Source: Clostridia bacterium (GTDB taxonomy: Bacteria > Bacillota > Clostridia > Christensenellales > DTU072). From it: a DNA stretch of 11,456 nucleotides. Numbering within the stretch: the first letter of the stretch is position 1; the number at the start of each line of letters is the position of its first letter. The stretch covers positions 1 through 11,456 of the forward strand of contig JAQVTZ010000044.1 of assembly GCA_028699795.1 (NCBI GenBank), in the 5' to 3' direction. The notes under the pieces were generated by a model that worked only from the letters and a program-made list of their open reading frames with translations, ran no database searches and was not told where the DNA came from. Shown one piece after another: positions 6,090-11,456 of the stretch. The translations under genes and the position numbers were made by a program.

Positions 6090-6674
6090 ATGGCAAGGCG
6101 CACACTAAACGGCATAGAAGATAAAATTTTAATGCAAACCGTTAAAATGGGAGCTCAAAATGGTATTGAAAGTATTTCCACCAAAAAAATAGCAAAATGT
6201 TGCGATATCTCGGAGCCTACTATTTATGTCCATTTTAAAACAAAAAGAAATCTCATTGTACAAGCGGGTAGAAGGTTTGACAATACCATCAGGCAAATGA
6301 TGTCCGACACTTATTACGACTTTCAAGATAAGTTTTTACTTGACCAAAAAGTGAAATCGACTTGGTTAAAAATATTTGATTTTCTTCTAGCGCATCCGAA
6401 CGATACCAAATACTACAACAGATATCGCCATTCGGCATTTTATGAACCTACTTTAGATTATGCCGAAGACGGTATCTATACTCTTGCCGTAAACTATATG
6501 TTAACCCAAAACATGAAGCTTTCAGATTATAAAGATATTGGTTATCCCGCCGTTATGATTTGCGCGATAGACTCTACGCTCAATTTTGCCGAAACCATCA
6601 TCGACGGCAAACTTAAAAAAAGCGAAAAAATAATTGATCTTATTTTTAAGCTTATTTTCGGGATGTTATTATAA
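6090..6674 (+). CDS. TetR-family transcriptional regulator
   Basis: The 194-residue protein has the TetR N-terminal DNA-binding domain: an opening helix (about 9-26), then ISTKKIAKCCDISEPTIYVH (29-48), the helix-turn-helix, followed by FKTKRNLI (49-56), the classic end of the domain. The C-terminal helical part (about 60-194) is the ligand and dimer domain and gives no clue to the inducer. The start ATG has GGAG 6 nt upstream. The gene stands alone: it is divergent from the sigma gene, converges with the phosphatase gene, and ends in a strong hairpin. A 17-bp palindrome before its promoter suggests autoregulation. A regulated target cannot be identified from the window; the divergent sigma gene is the nearest candidate. 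Confidence 0.9.
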   Translation: MARRTLNGIEDKILMQTVKMGAQNGIESISTKKIAKCCDISEPTIYVHFKTKRNLIVQAGRRFDNTIRQMMSDTYYDFQDKFLLDQKVKSTWLKIFDFLLAHPNDTKYYNRYRHSAFYEPTLDYAEDGIYTLAVNYMLTQNMKLSDYKDIGYPAVMICAIDSTLNFAETIIDGKLKKSEKIIDLIFKLIFGMLL

Positions 6675-6676
6675 AC

Positions 6677-6713
6677 AAAGAGCTGTTCTTACAAAAACAG
6701 AACAGCTCTTTTT
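6677..6713 (+). terminator. Terminator after the TetR-family gene
   Basis: AAAGAGCTGTTCT (6677-6689) and its perfect 13-bp complement (6699-6711) enclose a 9-nt loop and run into five T. The hairpin starts 2 bp after the stop codon. It may also help end the convergent phosphatase transcript, although the T-run on the minus strand is poor. The stem core is shared with the terminator at 9031-9067. Confidence 0.9.
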
Positions 6714-6734
6714 ATTTATAGCAACACTTTTCTT

Positions 6735-8078
6735 TTAAGGTTCTTTGATTATTTCGATACAATCAAACACGGTTATCTCTTTGGTCGTATTTATATTGTA
6801 TTCGTATGCCGTATAGGTTAGTTTGTTCCCCGATATTGTGATAGTAGAATATATGGGAATCCTTACTGTTTCGCTGTCCCCTTTTTCTATCGCATAGTCG
6901 TTAAACCTATTGGAACTGCCATAAAATTTCGTACCCACACAACGGTTTATAACATAAATTCCGCCCTTAGGATTGGTGTACACCGTTTTTTGATACCCGT
7001 TTTGGTCGACGAACTCCTTATTATCCGCAGTTGCCACATTGCCTGCCGCGTCAATCGGATAAGTTCTGGCATAGTTGTGATCGTGACCGCTTATTACCAG
7101 ATCTATTTTATTTTGGCTAATAAATGGGACAAGCTGTTCTTTTTCATTCATTACATTGTCATCCTCGGCATGCGAACCAGACGAGAACATTGAGTAATGC
7201 ATCCCTAATATGTTCCATGTCTTTTTCGATTTACTCATGACGGAAGACATAAAATCTAATTGTGAAGAAAGATTCATAAAGTTTGTGTCTATTACCATAA
7301 AAAGACAATCGCCGTATTCAAATGCGTAATAGTAAATGCCAACTAAATCCGGCATATTGGGAATATAAAAGTGAGCATTCATGATATCAGGAAAAATCTC
7401 GTGGTTTCCGTTTGCGCAAGCAAAGGTAGTACTCATAATAATATCTTTGATGGCTGCAAAAAATTTGTCCCACTGATATTGGGAAGGTCCCCATTCTACT
7501 TGGTCACCCATCGATGCCACGAATTCTATATTGTCATGTTGGTCGAAAGCCGTATGCATCGTTTCGGAAAAGCTGTCAAAATCTTGGTTTGTATCCGCTT
7601 GGGGATCTGTTATGTATAAAAAAGTAAAGTCATCGTCACCGTCATCTGTCACAAAGCTGCCCCACTCGCTCCATCGGTCTAATTCCTCATTCCCTACTCT
7701 GTAAAAATACTTGGTACCGGCTGTGAGATCTTTGGTAGCAGCTCGATGAACAAAATACTCTCCGTTTACGATATAAATAGAGGACTCCGCATCCAATATA
7801 ATATTATCTCGGGCGTTAAAAACAGGCTCCGCCTCCTCTTTTTCTGCGGGGTCCAATTGTACCACACATTCGTTTTCGTAAAGACCTGCCGTTGTAAACG
7901 AGAATGCTCTTCCGTTAGCACCATTTTCATAAAAAGTGACTGCGATATTTGCAAAATCTTCGCATGGCTCATAGGTGTAAGGTGTAATTGGTGTACTACC
8001 TGCAATAACTGCCGCCGCAACGGCAACAGACAAGACTATCGTCAATACGATAACAATAAAAATTCGTATGTTTTTCAT
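6735..8078 (-). CDS. Secreted or membrane-anchored purple acid phosphatase-like metallophosphoesterase
   Basis: The 447-residue protein starts with an N-terminal membrane or signal segment (MKNIRIFIVIVLTIVLSVAV, to about 26). Residues about 35-145 look like the fibronectin-like N-terminal domain of purple acid phosphatases, including LTAGTKYFYRVGN and the WSEWGSFVT strand. The catalytic calcineurin-like domain follows, with metal-binding motifs in order: TDPQ (Asp158), GDQ (Asp192), GNHE (224-227), GMH (His294) and GHDH (331-334). The enzyme should hydrolyse phosphate esters outside the cell with a two-metal centre; the substrate is unknown. The usual GDxxY tyrosine position is not matched (GDQVEW), so true purple-type iron chemistry is uncertain. 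The ATG at 8078 has GGGAG 6 nt upstream and starts the signal segment; an in-frame extension to 8189 reads through the leader and promoter and was rejected. Confidence 0.88.
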   Translation of the reverse strand: MKNIRIFIVIVLTIVLSVAVAAAVIAGSTPITPYTYEPCEDFANIAVTFYENGANGRAFSFTTAGLYENECVVQLDPAEKEEAEPVFNARDNIILDAESSIYIVNGEYFVHRAATKDLTAGTKYFYRVGNEELDRWSEWGSFVTDDGDDDFTFLYITDPQADTNQDFDSFSETMHTAFDQHDNIEFVASMGDQVEWGPSQYQWDKFFAAIKDIIMSTTFACANGNHEIFPDIMNAHFYIPNMPDLVGIYYYAFEYGDCLFMVIDTNFMNLSSQLDFMSSVMSKSKKTWNILGMHYSMFSSGSHAEDDNVMNEKEQLVPFISQNKIDLVISGHDHNYARTYPIDAAGNVATADNKEFVDQNGYQKTVYTNPKGGIYVINRCVGTKFYGSSNRFNDYAIEKGDSETVRIPIYSTITISGNKLTYTAYEYNINTTKEITVFDCIEIIKEP

Positions 8079-8177
8079 TCTCCACTCCCAAAATTCGAAA
8101 ACCGAAACAGGGTTTTGGCAGTGTACAAAAATGAAGTAGCAAGGCCGCCTATTATTGGTTTTCTCTATGTTTTTGTT

Positions 8178-8186
8178 ATTATAACA
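8178..8186 (-). promoter_or_regulatory. Extended -10 promoter of the phosphatase gene
   Basis: TGT followed by TATAAT (8183-8178) on the minus strand is an extended -10 element; no good -35 hexamer lies at the right distance. It gives a leader of about 90 nt, in which CCAAAA (8118-8113) can pair with TTTTGG (8093-8088) just before the ribosome site. Confidence 0.5.
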
Positions 8187-8237
8187 CAAATAATTGAGTC
8201 ATGGCGTAAAGATTATGTAAAACGCTGAAGCGTAACG

Positions 8238-8266
8238 ACCATTTCGCCCTTGAATAACATAATATA
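8238..8266 (+). promoter_or_regulatory. Possible sigma-K-type (mother-cell sporulation) promoter of the collagen-like gene
   Basis: ACC (8238-8240), a 17-bp spacer and CATAATATA (8258-8266) fit the sigma-K pattern AC(A/C) and CATAnnnTA. No sigma-A promoter of comparable quality was seen upstream of the gene. The match is short and degenerate; the product type (exosporium-like collagen) is the main support. Confidence 0.4.
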
Positions 8267-8302
8267 TAGTAAAGATTGCTTTCTGCAACAGGAGGAAAAT
8301 TG

Positions 8303-9016
8303 ATGATTTCAAAAGAGTTTCGACCTTTTTTGCAGTGTTGCGGCCTTGCCGGATGCTGCAATCCTTGTTACCGCGTAATACCCGGACCCGCGGGTCCTCC
8401 CGGCCCTCCAGGTCCTGCGGGTCCGAGAGGTTTTACAGGCCCACCCGGACCTCCCGGACCTCCCGCATTTCCAGGCCCTCCTGGCCCTCCGGGCCCTCCC
8501 GGCGCTCCCGGTTTTCCGGGTGCTCCCGGTGCTCCCGGCGCTCCCGGTCCTGCCGGCCCACCCGGTGCCCCCGGTCCGGCCGGCCCTCCAGGCCCTCCCG
8601 GACCATCTACGGTTAGTACCGCCTATATTTATTCCACTGCTCCACAAACGGTACCGAATCTGTCATCTATCGTGTTTAATGCAGGCGCATCCGCGGCTCC
8701 CATTTCCTTTGCGCCACCGTCCTCCACTATCACGCTGTCGCCGGGCACTTATCTCATTACTTTTATCGCTTCTTACGACACGCAATCACCAGCGCTCTTC
8801 GGCATTTTGGTAAACGGCGTTCTCGCGCAAGCGAACACCTATCTTAATAGGGAAAACAGCACGCAAATTTATGGGCAAACTGTCCTGACTCTTGCCACCG
8901 CTTCTACTATTTCGTTATACAACAGTACGGGAGAGGCGGTGAACCTGGTTACCACCTTAAACGGGGCATCCCCTAACGCCGTGAGCGCATCTATGATAAT
9001 TGTGAAGTTGGCTTAA
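8303..9016 (+). CDS. Collagen-like surface protein with Cys-rich head and C-terminal globular domain
   Basis: The 237-residue protein has three parts. The head (1-27) holds five cysteines in QCCGLAGCCNPC (11-22). Residues 28-102 are 25 Gly-X-Y triplets, mostly GPP, GAP and GPA, with one glycine replaced (Ala55). The tail (about 103-237), with STAYIYSTAPQTV, LSPGTYLITFIASYDT and the Leu-Val-Ala-rich end, resembles the beta-rich trimerising C-terminal domains of BclA-type exosporium proteins. A trimeric filament on a spore or cell surface is likely. The head lacks a conventional secretion signal, which fits assembly from the mother cell; its cysteines could cross-link the protein into a coat layer. 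AGGAGG lies 7 nt before the ATG at 8303, so the in-frame TTG at 8276 was rejected. The high GC of the middle part follows from Gly and Pro codons. Confidence 0.85.
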   Translation: MISKEFRPFLQCCGLAGCCNPCYRVIPGPAGPPGPPGPAGPRGFTGPPGPPGPPAFPGPPGPPGPPGAPGFPGAPGAPGAPGPAGPPGAPGPAGPPGPPGPSTVSTAYIYSTAPQTVPNLSSIVFNAGASAAPISFAPPSSTITLSPGTYLITFIASYDTQSPALFGILVNGVLAQANTYLNRENSTQIYGQTVLTLATASTISLYNSTGEAVNLVTTLNGASPNAVSASMIIVKLA

Positions 9017-9030
9017 GGCTTGCGAAATCC

Positions 9031-9067
9031 AAAAGAGCTGTCTCAATGCGAAACAGCTCTTTTTTTT
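9031..9067 (+). terminator. Terminator after the collagen-like gene
   Basis: AAAAGAGCTGT (9031-9041) pairs with ACAGCTCTTTT (9053-9063) and runs into eight T (9060-9067). A partial second copy of the 3' arm and T-run (AAGCTCTTTTTTT, 9068-9080) follows directly. Confidence 0.9.
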
Positions 9068-9111
9068 AAGCTCTTTTTTTGCATATTTTTGATGTGATGT
9101 AAATCTAATAA

Positions 9112-9170
9112 TTAAGGAATCACTTCATAAATACGATTTTAAAAGAAGTATTTATGAAGTGATTCCTTAA
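9112..9170. repeat. 59-bp perfect inverted repeat, short relative of the 4498-4704 element
   Basis: Arms at 9112-9134 and 9148-9170 are perfect 23-bp complements around a 13-nt loop (GATTTTAAAAGAA). The left arm and loop start share CACTTCATAAATACGATTT exactly with the 207-bp element, and the right arm matches its other end in order and orientation, so it looks like the same element without its interior. The right arm ends at the ribosome site of the next gene, so the RNA hairpin would sit directly before it. Confidence 0.7.
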
Positions 9171-9180
9171 AGGTGTATAA

Positions 9181-9723
9181 TTGGTATCGAAATTGGGATG
9201 TTATCACATTATCGGCAGTTTATTTGTAATCGTAATCGGTTCTCTGTTGCATTATGTTTATCAATGGTCTGGCAACAACAAATTGGTTGGCGTATTTGGC
9301 TCGGTCAACGAAAGCACTTGGGAGCACATGAAACTGCTGTTTTGGCCGATGCTAGTATTTACCATCATCGAATTATTTGCTTACGGCAAAGAGTACCCGA
9401 ATTTTATAGGTATAAAGGCAATCTCCTTGCTAATTGGGTTAATTGCTATCCCCATACTTTTTTATACCTACACGGGTATTGTAGGCGAAAACTACCTTAT
9501 AGCGGATATCTCTGTCTTTATCATTTCTGTCATGCTGTCCTATATTCTTTCTTATTACTTACTTAACAAAACTGATGTATTCTCTTCGTGCGTAGCAACT
9601 GTGACAGGCATTGTGATATTTGTTTTGTTGACGATTTCTTTTATCATTTTTACATTCAAACCACCTAAAATAGCCTTATTTTTAGACCCATCTCAAGATT
9701 TTTACGGCATGCCTCAAGAATAA
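9181..9723 (+). CDS. DUF6512-type polytopic membrane protein
   Basis: The 180-residue protein has five likely transmembrane spans (about 9-29, 50-67, 76-98, 106-129 and 137-158). The loop LLHYVYQWSGNNKLVGVFGS (22-41) followed by VNESTWEHMKLLFWPM (42-57) and the end PPKIALFLDPSQDFYG (161-176) are the hallmarks of a widespread Firmicutes membrane family (DUF6512) without known function. An in-frame TAA lies directly before the codon at 9181, so translation must begin at the TTG at 9181 or another TTG at 9193; the first has AAAGGTG 5 nt upstream and is preferred. The ribosome site touches the right arm of the 59-bp palindrome, whose hairpin may affect translation. No clear promoter was seen between the preceding terminator and the palindrome. 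Confidence 0.85.
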   Translation: MVSKLGCYHIIGSLFVIVIGSLLHYVYQWSGNNKLVGVFGSVNESTWEHMKLLFWPMLVFTIIELFAYGKEYPNFIGIKAISLLIGLIAIPILFYTYTGIVGENYLIADISVFIISVMLSYILSYYLLNKTDVFSSCVATVTGIVIFVLLTISFIIFTFKPPKIALFLDPSQDFYGMPQE

Positions 9724-9850
9724 TTTCTTTTACCTTAATCTTGTAATAACACAAATAAAACCGTAGGCACCTTTGCTTCGTGTTTTTCCATATATATGTA
9801 TAAGGTATCATTTTATGTAATGAAACCTGCTACATATAGGAGAAAGAATC

Positions 9851-10660
9851 ATGAGCAATGTCCAAATGACGGTTTTTGGTATCGGTTTTATTTTTGTCAT
9901 GACAACAATAGGCGCTGCCATCGTCTTTTTTTTCAGAAAAACGATTTCTTTTAAAGTGAACTCTCTGTTTCTCGGTTTTTCATCGGGGATTATGGTCGCG
10001 GCATCGATATGGTCTCTGCTTTTGCCTGCTATCGACGCATCCGAACAATACGGTATATGGTGTTTTATTCCGGCTACCATAGGTTTGTTATTAGGCGGTG
10101 TGTTTTTAATGTTGTTGGATAAAAGCGTTATCAAACTGAATAACAGCATTAAGTTAAAAGAAGAAACAAAACATCCCGATTCCCTTATTCCGTTCGATTT
10201 TAAAAAAAATATTAAGCTGTTTCTTGCCGTCACCCTTCACAATATTCCGGAGGGACTGGCGGTTGGATTTGCATTTGGGACGGCTGCAACTTTAGGCGAA
10301 GCTGCCGCGTTTATCCCCGCTATGGGGCTTGCGATAGGCATAGGAATTCAAAACTTTCCCGAGGGCGCTGCCGTATCGATACCCATGCGAAGTGTAAACA
10401 TGAGCAGGAGCAAGGCATTTCTATATGGAATGGGGAGCGGCGCGGTCGAGCCTGTCTTTGCCGTAATCGGCTATTTTCTTGCGACATACATAGCAGTTCT
10501 TCAGCCTTGGTTGTTGGCGTTTGCGGCGGGTGCTATGCTATTTGTGGTCGCCGAAGACCTCATTCCCGATGCCAAACATTCGGAACATCCGCACCTCAGC
10601 ACTTGGGGGTTTATGCTCGGTTTTGTTGTGATGATGATACTGGATGTCGCATTGGGTTAA
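9851..10660 (+). CDS. ZIP-family divalent metal transporter
   Basis: The 269-residue integral membrane protein has about eight predicted spans. The two signature metal-site helices are present: LHNIPEGLAVGF (129-140) and IQNFPEGAAVS (166-176), with His130, Asn131, Glu134, Asn168 and Glu171 as expected ligands. A later GAVEP (197-201) and FVVAEDLIPDAKHSEHPH (231-248) also match the GufA/ZupT-like subgroup. It would move zinc, iron or manganese into the cytoplasm; which metal is not decidable. The hydrophilic loop at about 95-120 separates the third and fourth spans. The ATG at 9851 has AGGAGA 7 nt upstream. The 127-bp gap before it holds no convincing promoter: TTGCTT at 9774 has only weak -10 partners. 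TATATGTA (9793-9800) and TACATATA (9831-9838) could form a hairpin reaching the ribosome site. Confidence 0.92.
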   Translation: MSNVQMTVFGIGFIFVMTTIGAAIVFFFRKTISFKVNSLFLGFSSGIMVAASIWSLLLPAIDASEQYGIWCFIPATIGLLLGGVFLMLLDKSVIKLNNSIKLKEETKHPDSLIPFDFKKNIKLFLAVTLHNIPEGLAVGFAFGTAATLGEAAAFIPAMGLAIGIGIQNFPEGAAVSIPMRSVNMSRSKAFLYGMGSGAVEPVFAVIGYFLATYIAVLQPWLLAFAAGAMLFVVAEDLIPDAKHSEHPHLSTWGFMLGFVVMMILDVALG

Positions 10661-10665
10661 GAAAG

Positions 10666-10689
10666 AAACAATCTTATCTTATTGTTTTT
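10666..10689 (+). terminator. Weak AT-rich terminator after the ZIP gene
   Basis: AAACAAT (10666-10672) and ATTGTTT (10681-10687) form a 7-bp stem with an 8-nt loop and five T. It starts 5 bp after the ZIP stop codon and overlaps the 3' end of the convergent gene. The stem is weak, so efficiency is doubtful. Confidence 0.45.
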
Positions 10690-11027
10690 AAAAAGCATAT
10701 TGTTGTAGTTAAATAGCAACGAATTTTTTGACCTAAAGGCTCGACGGCGCAATACTGTTCTTTTGTAATGTAGCCGTCTAGGAATAACAAATTGAGCCAA
10801 TACAAGGTATCATTCGTAAAAAGCAAGGCTACATCAAACCTGTCTAAAGAACATAAAAACCCCAGTGTATTTTGCGCACACGACACCCTGACACCGACTT
10901 CCAAGCCGCTGCGTAAGAGTCTCTCAGATAAAATCTTCTCTCCTTTTTCTTGTAAATACTTGTATAATTCGATAACCTTATTTGTAAACGCCAAACACAA
11001 ACAAGAAATATTCGCCCCGTTATCCAT
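10674..11027 (-). CDS. Four-helix-bundle protein (S23/IVP-like family), divergent
   Basis: The 117-residue protein matches the layout of the four-helix-bundle family first known from intervening sequences in 23S rRNA genes: FTNKVIELYKYLQEKGE (14-30), then SERLLRSGLEVGVRVSCAQN (34-53), ALLFTNDTLYWLNLLFLDGY (67-86) and a last helix ending TTICFLKTIR. The usual SxGANxxEA turn after RSG is altered to LEVGVRVSCAQ, and it has seven cysteines, both unusual. Its function is unknown; some members occur in diversity-generating or rRNA contexts, neither of which is seen here. The ATG at 11027 has no ribosome site, an in-frame TAG lies two codons upstream, and TATTAT (11038-11033) is 5 nt away, so a leaderless message is possible. 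The remaining gap to 11157 holds nothing else I can support. Confidence 0.7.
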   Translation of the reverse strand: MDNGANISCLCLAFTNKVIELYKYLQEKGEKILSERLLRSGLEVGVRVSCAQNTLGFLCSLDRFDVALLFTNDTLYWLNLLFLDGYITKEQYCAVEPLGQKIRCYLTTTICFLKTIR

Positions 11028-11156
11028 ACACTATAATATGGTGCATTTTTAATAAGGGTTTACAAAGTTTCGCTTCTGATATACATTGATTCGCTCTTTC
11101 TTCACACATACAACCTAAAAATGGCATCTTATGGGTAAAAAATCATTAAAAAGTAC

Positions 11157-11184
11157 AAAAAAGACTGTAAGAAACAGTCTTTTT
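11157..11184 (-). terminator. Terminator after tRNA-Pro
   Basis: AAAAGACTGT and ACAGTCTTTT (11159-11168 and 11174-11183) form a 10-bp stem with a 5-nt loop; on the minus strand it runs into six T. It lies 22 bp after the tRNA-Pro 3' end. It also has five T on the plus strand and could act both ways. Confidence 0.85.
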
Positions 11185-11205
11185 CGCGCGAAATCACGCA
11201 ATTTC

Positions 11206-11282
11206 TGGTCGAGGTGACAAGATTTGAACTTGCGACCTCTTGGTCCCGAACCAAGCGCGCTACCAAGCTGCGCTACACCTCG
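11206..11282 (-). tRNA. tRNA-Pro (anticodon CGG)
   Basis: A complete 77-nt cloverleaf on the minus strand. The acceptor CGAGGTG pairs with CACCTCG, the anticodon stem CTTGG/CCAAG encloses TTCGGGA with anticodon CGG (11248-11246), the T arm contains GTTCAAAT, and CCA (11208-11206) is encoded. The C1-G72 pair fits proline tRNAs. It decodes CCG. Confidence 0.95.
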
Positions 11283-11294
11283 ACGATGTTAAAA

Positions 11295-11324
11295 CGAGGC
11301 TGCCATTACAGCCTGACAGCCTCG
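11295..11324 (-). terminator. Hairpin between tRNA-Leu and tRNA-Pro
   Basis: CGAGGCTG and CAGCCTCG form an 8-bp GC-rich stem with a 14-nt loop, followed on the minus strand by TTTTAAC. It may be a terminator that separates the two tRNA genes or a spacer structure for processing; four T make it a moderate terminator at best. Confidence 0.5.
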
Positions 11325-11329
11325 CGTTT

Positions 11330-11415
11330 TGGTGCCGAAAGTGGGACTTGAACCCACACGATGTTGCCATCAACGGATTTTGAGTCCGTCGCGTCTGCCA
11401 TTCCACCATTTCGGC
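11330..11415 (-). tRNA. tRNA-Leu (anticodon CAA)
   Basis: A complete 86-nt class II tRNA on the minus strand. The acceptor GCCGAAA pairs with TTTCGGC, the anticodon stem ACGGA/TCCGT encloses CTCAAAA with anticodon CAA, a long variable arm (TGATGGCAACATCGTG) follows, the T arm contains GTTCAAGTC, and CCA (11332-11330) is encoded. It decodes TTG. Its promoter must lie at or beyond the window edge; no clear one is visible in 11416-11456. Confidence 0.95.
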
Positions 11416-11456
11416 AAATCAGCGTTACAATATTAGCATAAACGAAGCATTTTAGC

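Noticed and set aside
7746..8228. 160-residue plus-strand frame opposite the phosphatase
   Set aside because: No ribosome site or family features, and it overlaps the signal-peptide end of a clear metallophosphoesterase.
8303..8620. Horizontal transfer indicated by high local GC
   Set aside because: The GC rise is confined to Gly/Pro triplets; head and tail codons resemble the neighbours.
8309..8647. Arg/Ser/Gly-rich reading frames on both strands over the collagen region
   Set aside because: They are frame shadows of the GC-rich Gly-Pro repeat; the collagen frame has the ribosome site and domain logic.
9808..10233. 141-residue minus-strand frame opposite the ZIP gene
   Set aside because: A shadow of the ZIP transporter, which carries the HNIPEG and NFPEG motifs.
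11206..11415. tRNA genes as an integration site of a mobile element
   Set aside because: No integrase gene and no direct repeat of a tRNA 3' end was seen in the window.

Overview
The window looks like chromosome from a low-GC, Gram-positive-type (Firmicutes/Clostridia-like) bacterium. This rests on strong AGGAGG-type ribosome sites, consensus sigma-A promoters, a lipoprotein signal, a DUF6512-type membrane protein, a beta-propeller lipoprotein of a kind common in Clostridia, and a spore-coat-like collagen protein. No phage, plasmid, integrase or CRISPR genes are visible.

Left part, minus strand, reading right to left: an ECF sigma factor (5371-5901), a one-span membrane protein that is probably its anti-sigma partner (4688-5317), a beta-propeller lipoprotein (2477-4423), an exported membrane-anchored protein of unknown family (993-2354), and the start of a DAHP synthase gene (670 to the window edge). 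A 207-bp element with terminal inverted repeats (4498-4704) lies between the anti-sigma and lipoprotein genes and supplies the last codons of the former. Between the unknown protein and DAHP synthase is the most striking region: a consensus promoter, a 25-codon leader peptide with ten Tyr/Phe codons, and mutually exclusive antiterminator and terminator hairpins. It has the architecture of an enterobacterial-type ribosome-mediated attenuator for aromatic amino acid synthesis.

Middle part: a TetR-family regulator (6090-6674, plus) is divergent from the sigma gene, with a 17-bp palindrome between the two promoters. It converges on a secreted purple-acid-phosphatase-like metallophosphoesterase (6735-8078, minus). 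A collagen-like protein with a Cys-rich head and a C-terminal globular domain (8303-9016, plus) follows, behind a possible sigma-K-type promoter.

Right part: a five-span DUF6512-type membrane protein (9181-9723) behind a short perfect-palindrome relative of the 207-bp element, a ZIP-family metal transporter (9851-10660), a divergent four-helix-bundle protein (10674-11027, minus), and tRNA-Pro(CGG) and tRNA-Leu(CAA) on the minus strand, each followed by a hairpin.

The genes do not form one pathway. The two themes are envelope/surface functions (sigma/anti-sigma, lipoprotein, anchored protein, phosphatase, collagen protein, transporters) and aromatic amino acid supply under translational attenuation. 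All functional calls are from motif recognition by eye; no searches were run.
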